The notes under the pieces are model-generated. The model did not search any database and had not been told where the DNA came from. It saw only the letters and a list, made by a program, of their open reading frames with translations. This document shows, piece by piece, positions 16,731 to 24,058 of a stretch of 32,103 nucleotides of DNA. The stretch's first letter is position 1; every line of letters begins with the position of its first letter. Position numbers and translations under genes: made by a program. The stretch is from Tyzzerella sp. (lineage in GTDB: Bacteria > Bacillota > Clostridia > Lachnospirales > Anaerotignaceae): assembly GCA_019415525.1 (NCBI GenBank), contig DXZA01000010.1, positions 1 to 32,103 of the forward strand, read 5' to 3'.

Positions 16731-16850
16731 TAGATTTTAATAAAATTTTTTAATTTAAACTAATTTGTATACAAAAAACTTATTTTAATAAAAAAAGTTG
16801 TTATATATTAACAATAAGAAATCCTTATGTTTTCAAATGTCTTAAATCGT

Positions 16851-16879
16851 TGACAGATGCATATATCTAATAGTATAAT
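16851..16879 (+). promoter_or_regulatory. Sigma-A promoter of the glutamate synthase operon
   Basis: A perfect TTGACA (16851-16856) and a perfect TATAAT (16874-16879), with 17 bases between. Transcription should begin near 16886, two bases before the hexaloop hairpin. It is the strongest-looking promoter in the window. Confidence 0.8.
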
Positions 16880-16887
16880 TCACTCAT

Positions 16888-16903
16888 CGAACAAAGACGT
16901 TCG
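16888..16903 (+). promoter_or_regulatory. Candidate ANTAR-type hexaloop hairpin in the glutamate synthase leader
   Basis: CGAAC, loop AAAGAC, GTTCG: a perfect 5-bp stem with a six-base loop carrying A1 and G4. The last two loop bases and the 3' arm form the start of the terminator's 5' arm (ACGTTCG at 16897-16903), so the hairpin and the terminator are mutually exclusive. It lies at the extreme 5' end of the predicted RNA. Confidence 0.65.
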
Positions 16904-16955
16904 TCATTCACAGTAAAACACTATCTATCTGTGGGTGGCGAACGTTTTTCTATTT
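16897..16955 (+). terminator. Intrinsic terminator in the glutamate synthase leader
   Basis: ACGTTCGTCATTCACAG (16897-16913) pairs at all 17 positions, with three G-U wobbles, with CTGTGGGTGGCGAACGT (16929-16945). The loop is 15 bases and the stem runs into TTTTTCTATTTT. It ends before the ribosome binding site of the first gene, so it works as an attenuator. Confidence 0.9.
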
Positions 16956-16987
16956 TATACTCTTTAAAAAAGGAGGTTTCTATAATT

Positions 16988-18082
16988 ATGTTACTTAAAG
17001 AAGGACAAATAAGAATACCATCCGGATGTGCAATATCCGGTATATTTGCCAAAGACGGAAAAAGAATTTCTGGTGAATCAATAATAAAATCAATAGCTAC
17101 AATGCATGACCGTTCAAACGGTCTTGGCGGTGGGTTTGCAGGATATGGTATTTATCCTGAATATAAAGACTCATATGCATTTCATATATTTTATGATGAT
17201 ATTGAAGCAAGAGAAAAATGTGAGAGATTTCTTGATAGGCACTTTGATGTAGTCAATCTTTCAAAAATACCTACCAGAAAAAATCCAAGAATAACAAATG
17301 AACCTTTAATATGGCGTTATTTCTTAAATCCTCTTCCAACAAAACTTGCTGATAGTCAGCTTGATGAAAAAGAATATGTTGCAAAATGCTGTATAAGAAT
17401 AAACACTCAAATTGATGGTGCATATGTATTTTCAAGCGGTAAAAACATGGGTGTTTTTAAGGCTGTTGGATTTCCTGAAGATGTAGGAGATTTCTATAGA
17501 CTTGAAGAATACTCTGGATATTGTTGGACAGCACATGGTAGATATCCTACAAATACACCTGGTTGGTGGGGAGGAGCTCACCCTTTTGCTATGCTTGACT
17601 ATTCAATAGTACATAATGGTGAAATATCATCATATGATGCCAATAGAAGATATATAGAAATGTTTGGCTACAAATGTTCACTTCTTACTGATACAGAAGT
17701 TATTACATATATAATTGACTTTTTAAATAGAAAGAAAAAACTTACTCTTGAAGAAGTAGCAGCTGTAATAGCTGCACCATTTTGGTCAACAATAGAACAT
17801 ATGGAAGAAAAAGAGCGTATTAAATACACATATTTAAGAAGAGCTTTTTCAAGCCTTCTTGTTACAGGACCTTTCTCAATACTTTTAGGTTTTGACGGTG
17901 GTATGATGGCTCTTAATGATAGACTTAAACTTAGAAGTATGGTTGCTGCCGAAAAAGATAATATGTTTTATGTTGCAAGTGAAGAATGTGCAATAAGAAT
18001 AGTAGAACCTAATCCTGATAAAATTTGGTCTCCAAAAGGTGGAGAACCTATAATAGTAACTCTCGAAGGAGGTGTTAAATAA
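16988..18082 (+). CDS. gltB: Glutamate synthase, glutaminase domain (split GltB domain 1)
   Basis: The class II glutamine amidotransferase part of glutamate synthase hydrolyses glutamine to give ammonia for the synthase subunit. I start at the ATG at 16988 (364 residues) after AAAGGAGG; an upstream in-frame GTG at 16931 lies inside the terminator stem. The likely Ntn nucleophile is Cys14 in IPSGCAISGIF, implying removal of a 13-residue propeptide as in GltB and PurF. Also present are MHDRSNGLGGGF, the catalytic-site region YCWTAHGRYPTNTPG and VHNGEIS. It overlaps the next gene by one base (TAATG). Classical bacterial GltB is one ~1500-residue chain; here it is divided, as in archaea and some Clostridia. 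Confidence 0.9.
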   Translation: MLLKEGQIRIPSGCAISGIFAKDGKRISGESIIKSIATMHDRSNGLGGGFAGYGIYPEYKDSYAFHIFYDDIEAREKCERFLDRHFDVVNLSKIPTRKNPRITNEPLIWRYFLNPLPTKLADSQLDEKEYVAKCCIRINTQIDGAYVFSSGKNMGVFKAVGFPEDVGDFYRLEEYSGYCWTAHGRYPTNTPGWWGGAHPFAMLDYSIVHNGEISSYDANRRYIEMFGYKCSLLTDTEVITYIIDFLNRKKKLTLEEVAAVIAAPFWSTIEHMEEKERIKYTYLRRAFSSLLVTGPFSILLGFDGGMMALNDRLKLRSMVAAEKDNMFYVASEECAIRIVEPNPDKIWSPKGGEPIIVTLEGGVK

Positions 18083-19590
18083 TGGCTGTATTAGATTTTT
18101 TATATCCTGACTATGAAGTCGTAAGAAATTTTGATAAATGTATAAACTGTCGTTTATGCGAAAAACAATGTGCTAACGAAGTACATAGTTTTAATAGTGA
18201 TTTAAAAAAGATGATTGCAGATGACAGCAAATGTGTAAACTGTCATAGATGTGTTGCTGTCTGTCCTACAAGAGCATTAAAAATTGTAAAAACAGACCAC
18301 ACATTTAAAGAAAATACAAACTGGACTGGAAAAACAATAGAAGAAATATACAGACAGGCAAGTAGTCCTGGTGTACTTCTTTCTTCTATGGGTAATCCAA
18401 AACCTTTCCCTGTTTATTGGGATAAAATACTTATAAATGCTTCTCAGGTTACAAACCCACCAATAGACCCTTTAAGAGAACCTATGGAAACAAAAGTTGT
18501 ACTTGGGAAAAAACCTGATACAATAGAAAGAGATGAACAAGGTAATATTATTGATAACCTTGCACCTCATATGGAACTTGATGTTCCTATACTCTTCTCT
18601 GCTATGTCATATGGCTCAATAAGCTATAATGCTCACGAAAGTCTTGCAAGAGCTGCTGAAGAATTAGGAATACTTTATAATACTGGTGAAGGTGGACTTC
18701 ATGAGGATTTCTATAAATATGGTAAAAATACAATAGTACAGGTTGCTTCAGGACGTTTTGGTGTTCATAAAGATTACCTTGAGTCTGGTGCAGCAATAGA
18801 AATTAAAATGGGTCAAGGTGCAAAACCAGGTATAGGTGGACATCTTCCTGGAACAAAGGTTTTAGAAGATATTTCAAAAACAAGAATGATTCCTTTAGGT
18901 TCAGATGCTATCTCCCCTGCTCCACACCATGATATTTATTCTATTGAAGACTTAAGACAACTTGTATATTCATTAAAAGAAGCAACAGATTATAAAAAAC
19001 CTGTTATTGTAAAAATTGCTGCTGTACATAATATTGCTGCTATTGCAAGTGGTATTGCAAGAAGTGGTGCAGATATTATTGCTATTGACGGATTTAGAGG
19101 AGGGACAGGGGCAGCTCCTACAAGAATTCGTGATAATGTAGGTATACCTATCGAACTTGCTCTTGCAAGTGTTGACCAAAGACTTAGAGAAGAAGGTATA
19201 CGTGAAAATGTATCTTTAATTGTTGGAGGAAGTATAAGAAGTAGTGCAGATGTTGTAAAAGCTATTGCACTTGGGGCAGATGCATGTTATATTGCTACAG
19301 CGGCACTACTTGCTCTCGGCTGTCATTTATGTCAAAGCTGTCAACTCGGAAAGTGCAACTGGGGTATTGCTACTCAAAGAGAAGACCTTGTAAAACGACT
19401 TAATCCAGATGAAGGATATAAAAGACTTGTAAATCTCGTAAAATCATGGGAACATGAAATCAAAGAAATTATGGGTGGTATGGGTATAAACTCAATAGAA
19501 GCACTCAAAGGTAATAGACTTATGTTAAGGGGAATAGGTCTTACAGAGAAAGAGCTTTCAATTTTAGGAATATTACATGCAGGAGAGTAA
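18082..19590 (+). CDS. gltB: Glutamate synthase, FMN/iron-sulfur synthase domain (split GltB domain 2)
   Basis: The 502-residue protein starts with a two-cluster ferredoxin domain: Cys20/23/26/30 and Cys51/54/57/61 followed by Pro. The FMN-binding glutamate synthase barrel follows (SAMSYGSIS, GEGGLHEDFYKYG, KPGIGGHLPG, IDGFRGGTGAAPT). The barrel ends with Cys414, Cys417, Cys420 and Cys425 (CHLCQSCQLGKC), the site of the [3Fe-4S] cluster. It reductively aminates 2-oxoglutarate using ammonia from domain 1. The added ferredoxin domain and the absence of an NADPH-dependent gltD gene nearby suggest that electrons come from ferredoxin or from a partner encoded elsewhere. Confidence 0.93.
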   Translation: MAVLDFLYPDYEVVRNFDKCINCRLCEKQCANEVHSFNSDLKKMIADDSKCVNCHRCVAVCPTRALKIVKTDHTFKENTNWTGKTIEEIYRQASSPGVLLSSMGNPKPFPVYWDKILINASQVTNPPIDPLREPMETKVVLGKKPDTIERDEQGNIIDNLAPHMELDVPILFSAMSYGSISYNAHESLARAAEELGILYNTGEGGLHEDFYKYGKNTIVQVASGRFGVHKDYLESGAAIEIKMGQGAKPGIGGHLPGTKVLEDISKTRMIPLGSDAISPAPHHDIYSIEDLRQLVYSLKEATDYKKPVIVKIAAVHNIAAIASGIARSGADIIAIDGFRGGTGAAPTRIRDNVGIPIELALASVDQRLREEGIRENVSLIVGGSIRSSADVVKAIALGADACYIATAALLALGCHLCQSCQLGKCNWGIATQREDLVKRLNPDEGYKRLVNLVKSWEHEIKEIMGGMGINSIEALKGNRLMLRGIGLTEKELSILGILHAGE

Positions 19591-19656
19591 GTGTAAAATT
19601 TCTAAATTAAAATAAATTATAATTATGAAAGAAAACAATCAAGGAGGTTTTTAATT

Positions 19657-20931
19657 ATGTTAACATCAATAGTTGGAATTAACTGGGGAGATGAAGGAAA
19701 AGGTAGAATGGTAGACCTTCTCTCACAGGATTATGATATCGTTTCACGTTATCAGGGAGGAAATAATGCAGGTCATACAGTTATAAATGAACTTGGAAAA
19801 TTTATTCTTAATCTTCTTCCATCTGGTATACTTCGTGAAGATGTTGTAAATGTAATGGGTCCTGGTATGGTTATTGACCTTGAACATTTAAGTGGTGAAA
19901 TAAAAAGACTTACAGATGCAGGTGTTAAAGTTACTCCTGAAAATCTTAAAATAAGCAATAAAGCTATTGTATGTATGCCATATCACAGACAACAGGATAT
20001 CCTTGAAGAAGACCGTCTTGGCGATGCTAAATACGGTTCAACAAGAAGAGGTATTTCTCCTGTATATGGTGATAAATACATGAAAAAATGTATAAGAATG
20101 GGTGACCTTCTTTGCAAAGAAACATATACAAAAGAACTTTCAAGAATTCTTGAATGGAAAAACCTTACTATAACAAAAGTTTATGGTGCAGATGAAGTTA
20201 GCTTTGATGAAATGTTAAGCTGGCTTGATAAATATGCTGAAGAATTTAAAGATTTTATCTGTGATACAGGTATATATATAACAAACGCTGTTAAAAACGG
20301 TAAAAAAGTTATGTTTGAAGCTCAGCTTGGAGCACTTAGAGATATTGACTATGGTATTTATCCATATACATCATCATCTTCAACAATAGCAGCATATGCT
20401 CCAATTGGTGCTGGTGTTCCAAATCTTAAACTTACAAATTCTATCGGTATTATGAAAGCATATTCAACATGTGTAGGTGAAGGACCTTTCACAGCTGAAA
20501 TGTTTGGAGAAGAAGCAGAAAAACTTAGAGAAGCAGGTGGAGAATACGGTGCTGCAACAGGTAGACCAAGACGTGTTGGACCATTTGATATTCCAGCATC
20601 ACGTTATGGTGTAACTGTTCAGGGTTGTGATGAGCTTGCTCTTACAAAACTTGATGTACTTTCATATCTTGAAGAAATTCCTGTTTGTGTTGCTTATGAT
20701 GTTGAAGGAACAATTACAACAGAATTCCCATATTCAACAGAACTTGAAAAAGCAAAACCTGTTGTTGAATATGTAAAAGGTTGGAACTGTGATATAAGCA
20801 AATGCAGAAAACCGGAAGACCTTCCAAAAGAAGCATATGACTATATTAAATATATTGAAAAAGCAGTTGATTCAAAAATCAAATATGTTTCTGTTGGTGC
20901 CTCAAGAGATGAGTACATTGTAATGTATTAA
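19657..20931 (+). CDS. purA: Adenylosuccinate synthetase
   Basis: PurA joins IMP and aspartate with GTP to make adenylosuccinate, the first step to AMP. The 424-residue protein has the N-terminal GTP/IMP loop NWGDEGKGRMVD, GNNAGHTV, STRRGISPVYGDK, GRPRRVGPFD and LTKLDVLSYL. The loop differs from the common QWGDEGKGK (Asn for Gln, Arg for Lys), and the usual TRVG reads TCVG, so this is a divergent subtype but with the main catalytic residues kept. AAGGAGG lies nine bases before the ATG. It sits between domains 2 and 3 of the split glutamate synthase, an unusual place that ties AMP synthesis to nitrogen assimilation. Confidence 0.93.
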   Translation: MLTSIVGINWGDEGKGRMVDLLSQDYDIVSRYQGGNNAGHTVINELGKFILNLLPSGILREDVVNVMGPGMVIDLEHLSGEIKRLTDAGVKVTPENLKISNKAIVCMPYHRQQDILEEDRLGDAKYGSTRRGISPVYGDKYMKKCIRMGDLLCKETYTKELSRILEWKNLTITKVYGADEVSFDEMLSWLDKYAEEFKDFICDTGIYITNAVKNGKKVMFEAQLGALRDIDYGIYPYTSSSSTIAAYAPIGAGVPNLKLTNSIGIMKAYSTCVGEGPFTAEMFGEEAEKLREAGGEYGAATGRPRRVGPFDIPASRYGVTVQGCDELALTKLDVLSYLEEIPVCVAYDVEGTITTEFPYSTELEKAKPVVEYVKGWNCDISKCRKPEDLPKEAYDYIKYIEKAVDSKIKYVSVGASRDEYIVMY

Positions 20932-20965
20932 AAAATAATAAAATCTTAATTTTGGGGGTAATATA

Positions 20966-21688
20966 ATGAATATATATGCAGGAACAAAACATTTTAAAGA
21001 CCTTAATGATGAAATAAAAAGCTGTCCAGATAAAGAAGTTGTAATACAAAATTGTATAGGACAGAGATATATCGGCTGTGGCATGAGAAATAAAAATATT
21101 GTTATAAATGGTACCCCTGGAAATGCTCTTGCATCATACCTTGATGGTTGTACAGTAAGAGTATATGGTAACACACAGGAAGCCACAGGCGATACAATGA
21201 ATAGCGGAACTATATATATACATGGTTCATCAGGTGATGCAACAGGCTATGCAATGCGAGGCGGAAAAATATTTGTAAAAGGAAATACAGGATATCGTAC
21301 AGGAATTCATATTAAAGCTTATAACGAACATAAACCTTCAATAGTAATTGGAGGCTGTGCCGGAAGCTTTCTTGGAGAATATCAGGCTGGAGGAACAATA
21401 GTTGTTCTTGGTCTTAATTCTGAAGAAAAAACACCTGTTGGAAGATTTTGTGGAACAGGAATGCATGGTGGAAAAATATTTATACGCTGTGATGAACTTC
21501 CTTTTGACCTTCCAAAACAAATTTCTGCAAAAAAAGCAGATAAAGAAGATATGGAAGAAATACTTCCTCTTATAGATGAATATTGCAACGAATTTGATTT
21601 CAATAAAGATACAGTATTTGAAAAAGATTTTTATGTACTTACAGCAGATACAAAAAATCCATATAAACAACTTTATACAAAGAACTGA
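20966..21688 (+). CDS. gltB: Glutamate synthase GXGXG domain (split GltB domain 3)
   Basis: The 240-residue protein is the C-terminal beta-helix of glutamate synthase. It shows the repeating glycine pattern GDTMNSGTIYIHG, GYAMRGGKIFVKG, GGCAGSFLGEYQAGGTIVVLG and GTGMHGGKIFIR. In full-length GltB this domain is structural and holds the ammonia tunnel and interdomain contacts. About 35 bases separate it from purA, and 20 from the glutamine synthetase gene; GGGGG precedes the ATG. The last 50 residues are acidic and not glycine-rich, and may bind a partner subunit. Confidence 0.9.
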   Translation: MNIYAGTKHFKDLNDEIKSCPDKEVVIQNCIGQRYIGCGMRNKNIVINGTPGNALASYLDGCTVRVYGNTQEATGDTMNSGTIYIHGSSGDATGYAMRGGKIFVKGNTGYRTGIHIKAYNEHKPSIVIGGCAGSFLGEYQAGGTIVVLGLNSEEKTPVGRFCGTGMHGGKIFIRCDELPFDLPKQISAKKADKEDMEEILPLIDEYCNEFDFNKDTVFEKDFYVLTADTKNPYKQLYTKN

Positions 21689-21708
21689 TTTTTATTTGAG
21701 GTGATAAT

Positions 21709-23022
21709 ATGAATTATACAATATCAGAAGTACTTCAATTTGTTGAAGAAAATGATGTAAAATTTATAAGACTTGCATTTTGTGATATTTTTGGTGTACA
21801 AAAAAATATATCAATAATGCCTTCAGAGCTTCCTCGTGCATTTGATACAGGTATATCATTTGACGCTTCATCAATAGATGGTTTTATGAATATAGATGAG
21901 TCAGACCTATTTTTAGTGCCTGACCCATCTACCCTTTCAATACTTCCATGGCGTCCTTCAAGAGGTCGTGTTGTTCGTTTCTTCTGTGATATAAAATATC
22001 CTGACGGAAGACATTTTGAAGGCGATGGAAGATATATATTAAAAAATGTATTAAATGAACTTAAAGAAATGAAATACATTTGTAAAGTAGGAACAGAATT
22101 TGAATTCTATCTTTTTGAAACTGATGAAAATGGTTTTCCTACAAAAAAACCTTTTGATATGGGAACATATTTTGATATAGCACCTATTGATAAAGGTGAA
22201 AATATAAGACGTGAAATATGTCTTACACTTGAAGAAATGAATATAACTCCAGAAAGTTCTCATCATGAGTCTGGTCCTGGACAAAATGAAATAGACTTTA
22301 AATATGATGATGCTCTCACAACAGCCGATAGCTTTGTAACATTTAAATCTGTTGTAAAATCCGTTGCTGCAAGAAACGGTCTTTATGCATCATTTATGCC
22401 AAAACCATTAAAAAACGAAAGTGGAAACGGTCTTCATATAAATCTTTCACTTTTTAAAAATGGTTTAAATATATTCAAAACAGAAATAGATGAACATTCA
22501 CAGGCTGCTGAAAGTTTTATTGCAGGAATACTTGAAAGAATTCAAGAAATAACATTATTCCTAAATCCTCTTACAAATTCTTATTCTCGCTTTGGAAATT
22601 TTGAAGCACCTAAATACATAAGCTGGTCACATCAAAATCGTTCACAGCTTATAAGAATACCTGCTTCTAAGGGCGAAAACAGTCGTATGGAACTTCGTTC
22701 CCCTGACCCTTCCTGTAACCCTTATATTGCTTTATCATTGATTATAAAGGCAGGTATGGAAGGAATAAAGAAAAATACTAAGCTTACTCCTTCATATAAC
22801 TTCAATATGTATGAAGACAAAAATTCAGAGGATTTTAAAAAGCTTCCAGAAACTCTTGAAGAAGCAATTACTTTAGCAGAAAAAAGTGATTTTATAAAAT
22901 CAGTAATACCTATTAAAACATTAGAAAAATATATTTCAATAAAAAGAAAAGAATACTCTCTTTACTCTAATTCACAAGATAAAGAAAATTTTGAACTCAT
23001 TAATTATTTTTATAGAGTGTAA
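21709..23022 (+). CDS. glnA: Glutamine synthetase type I (short form)
   Basis: The 437-residue enzyme is of the GSI-alpha size class. Metal and substrate residues are intact: GTEFEFYLF, SSHHESGPGQNEIDF, SGNGLHINLS, and RIPASKGENSRMELRSPDPS. The C-terminus lacks the adenylylation tyrosine segment of the GSI-beta class, so control is not by adenylyltransferase. It may instead be by feedback inhibition or by protein binding, as for other clostridial and bacilli enzymes. GAGGTG precedes the ATG. It follows the glutamate synthase genes and precedes the ANTAR gene by 37 bases, so all are probably one transcript. With GSIII it gives two unrelated glutamine synthetases in one island. Confidence 0.95.
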   Translation: MNYTISEVLQFVEENDVKFIRLAFCDIFGVQKNISIMPSELPRAFDTGISFDASSIDGFMNIDESDLFLVPDPSTLSILPWRPSRGRVVRFFCDIKYPDGRHFEGDGRYILKNVLNELKEMKYICKVGTEFEFYLFETDENGFPTKKPFDMGTYFDIAPIDKGENIRREICLTLEEMNITPESSHHESGPGQNEIDFKYDDALTTADSFVTFKSVVKSVAARNGLYASFMPKPLKNESGNGLHINLSLFKNGLNIFKTEIDEHSQAAESFIAGILERIQEITLFLNPLTNSYSRFGNFEAPKYISWSHQNRSQLIRIPASKGENSRMELRSPDPSCNPYIALSLIIKAGMEGIKKNTKLTPSYNFNMYEDKNSEDFKKLPETLEEAITLAEKSDFIKSVIPIKTLEKYISIKRKEYSLYSNSQDKENFELINYFYRV

Positions 23023-23059
23023 AAATTTTTTATATGCTTTAAAAAAGGGGTGAATGGAG

Positions 23060-23641
23060 TTGAATAATATATCAAATACTCTTATTATTTCTGGTAGCGA
23101 AAAAGGTTGTGATATGATAGAAGACCTTTTAAAAAATACTTTGGGAGCAACATCTTTTTTCTCTACAAGAAATGGTTCAGAAGCAAGACGAATGCTTATA
23201 GAAGATAATTTTGACATTATTATAGTTAATACTCCTTTGATTGATGAGTTTGGTCATGAGCTTGCACTTTATGCATCTTCAAATACTATGTCTGGTATTA
23301 TTTTAATTGTTAAATCTGATATATATGATGATGTATGTGATAAAGTTGAGGATTATGGAGTAGTTGTACTTTCTAAACCACTTGGAAGACAATCTTTTTA
23401 TAGTGCTGTAAAGCTAGTTTCTGCAACACAAAAAAGACTTCATATACTTGAAAAAGAAAATATGAAACTTCAAAAGAAAATTGAAGAAATAAGGCTTGTT
23501 GACAGAGCAAAATGTGCTCTTATACAATATCTTAAAATGACAGAATCTCAAGCTCATAGATATATAGAAAAACAAGCTATGGATACAAGAAAAACAAAAT
23601 CTGTAATTGCTAAAGATATTCTTAATACCTATGACAGCTGA
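23060..23641 (+). CDS. ANTAR-domain RNA-binding antiterminator with degenerate receiver
   Basis: The protein has 193 residues. Residues 1-120 have a receiver-like fold, a coiled-coil linker (EKENMKLQKKIEEI) follows, and residues about 135-190 are an ANTAR domain (RAKCALIQYLKMTESQAHRY, KQAMDTRKTKSVIAKDIL) with the family's conserved Ala, Thr-Glu and Ala-Met positions. The receiver lacks the phosphorylation site: the acceptor Asp is Asn57 (IIIVNTPLIDE), and the N-terminal acidic pair reads SGSE. Only the Lys of SKPLG remains. It therefore probably does not respond to a histidine kinase. I start at TTG 23060, nine bases after GGGG; the ATG at 23054 nearly touches the ribosome binding site. It is the last gene of the glutamate synthase operon, whose leader has an ANTAR-type hairpin. 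Confidence 0.92.
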   Translation: MNNISNTLIISGSEKGCDMIEDLLKNTLGATSFFSTRNGSEARRMLIEDNFDIIIVNTPLIDEFGHELALYASSNTMSGIILIVKSDIYDDVCDKVEDYGVVVLSKPLGRQSFYSAVKLVSATQKRLHILEKENMKLQKKIEEIRLVDRAKCALIQYLKMTESQAHRYIEKQAMDTRKTKSVIAKDILNTYDS

Positions 23642-23819
23642 TTTTTATTAAAATAATCTATATTAAATTATTAATTTTTTTGTTTATTACTATAATTAAG
23701 ATACATTTTTTTAGCATATTTTATATCATTAAATGTTATTATGTCTAAAAATTGTTTTTATTGCACACTTATACAAACCACTACAATATGAAAGGTTATT
23801 AATTAGTCAAAAATACCTA

Positions 23820-23848
23820 TGGACAACGTCGCAATCTTGCTATAAAAT
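23820..23848 (+). promoter_or_regulatory. Putative sigma-A promoter of carAB
   Basis: TGGACA (23820-23825) and TAAAAT (23843-23848) each match the consensus at five of six positions, with 17 bases between. Transcription would begin near 23855 and give a leader of about 200 bases. Confidence 0.5.
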
Positions 23849-23871
23849 GTAAAAAATAAGTTAATACGAAT

Positions 23872-23962
23872 AAGCTTGTAGCTTTATATGGAAACAAACA
23901 AGCTTTGATTTATTTTTAGATAAATTCGGGGCTTTTGTCCCTTATTTATCATGGGTAAAAGC
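23872..23962 (+). promoter_or_regulatory. Candidate attenuator/riboswitch-like leader of carAB
   Basis: Several hairpins can form ahead of the terminator. One pairs AAGCTTGT (23872-23879) with ACAAGCTT (23898-23905). One pairs GATAAAT and GGGGC with GTCCC and ATTTATC (23919-23950). One pairs GCTTTTGTCCC (23931-23941) with GGGTAAAAGC (23953-23962). The second and third share bases 23931-23941 and exclude each other. The third also ties up the A-run and first stem base of the terminator at 23957-23990, as an antiterminator would. I see no PyrR-binding motif and no T-box sequence, so the sensed signal is unknown. Confidence 0.5.
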
Positions 23963-23990
23963 GGAGAATTTTTAAACTCCGTTTTTTTTT
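23957..23990 (+). terminator. Intrinsic terminator upstream of carA
   Basis: CGGAG and CTCCG close a 10-base loop, the stem can be extended by AAAAG with TTTTT, and nine T residues follow. It lies 69 bases before the carA start, on the coding strand, so it should act as an attenuator. Confidence 0.8.
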
Positions 23991-24058
23991 AGGCATATTA
24001 TAAACTTATTTTAATATGTTAATTCTACAATTTCACTTGAGTAATCGGAGGAATTCAG

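Larger units (their letters stand above)
16541..16987. other. Divergent regulatory region between the two nitrogen operons
   Basis: The 447 bases contain no gene. They hold, from left to right, the GSIII leader (terminator and hexaloop), its promoter, an AT-rich middle of about 120 bases, the glutamate synthase promoter, and a second hexaloop/terminator leader. The middle includes a perfect 12-bp palindrome TTTGTATACAAA (16764-16775) and TTGTTA-N5-TAACAA (16798-16814). Both are possible operators for a DNA-binding protein. The second resembles a GlnR/TnrA box (TGTNA-N7-TNACA) except that the half-sites are five instead of seven bases apart. Confidence 0.6.
23642..24058 (+). other. Long intergenic region and carA leader
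   Basis: The 417 bases contain no supported gene. The first 170 bases are AT-rich with no structure I can support; I also see no strong terminator right after the ANTAR gene, so some read-through into carA is possible. From about 23855 the region is the structured carA leader described separately. A short reading frame starting at 23951 (about 13 codons) overlaps the terminator but has no ribosome binding site. Confidence 0.6.

Noticed and set aside
16904..16928. A second ANTAR hexaloop inside the glutamate synthase leader terminator
   Set aside because: The only candidate, AGT-AAAAC-ACT, has a five-base loop without G4 and lies within the terminator loop.
16931..16987. Upstream GTG start for the glutaminase domain gene, adding 19 residues
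   Set aside because: The added codons are the 3' arm of the leader terminator; AAAGGAGG is correctly placed only for the ATG at 16988.
23870..23990. carA leader as a T-box, PyrR-bound attenuator or peptide-based attenuator
   Set aside because: No T-box consensus, no PyrR anti-antiterminator motif, and the two tiny ATG frames (23888 and 23951) lack ribosome binding sites and show no run of regulatory codons.
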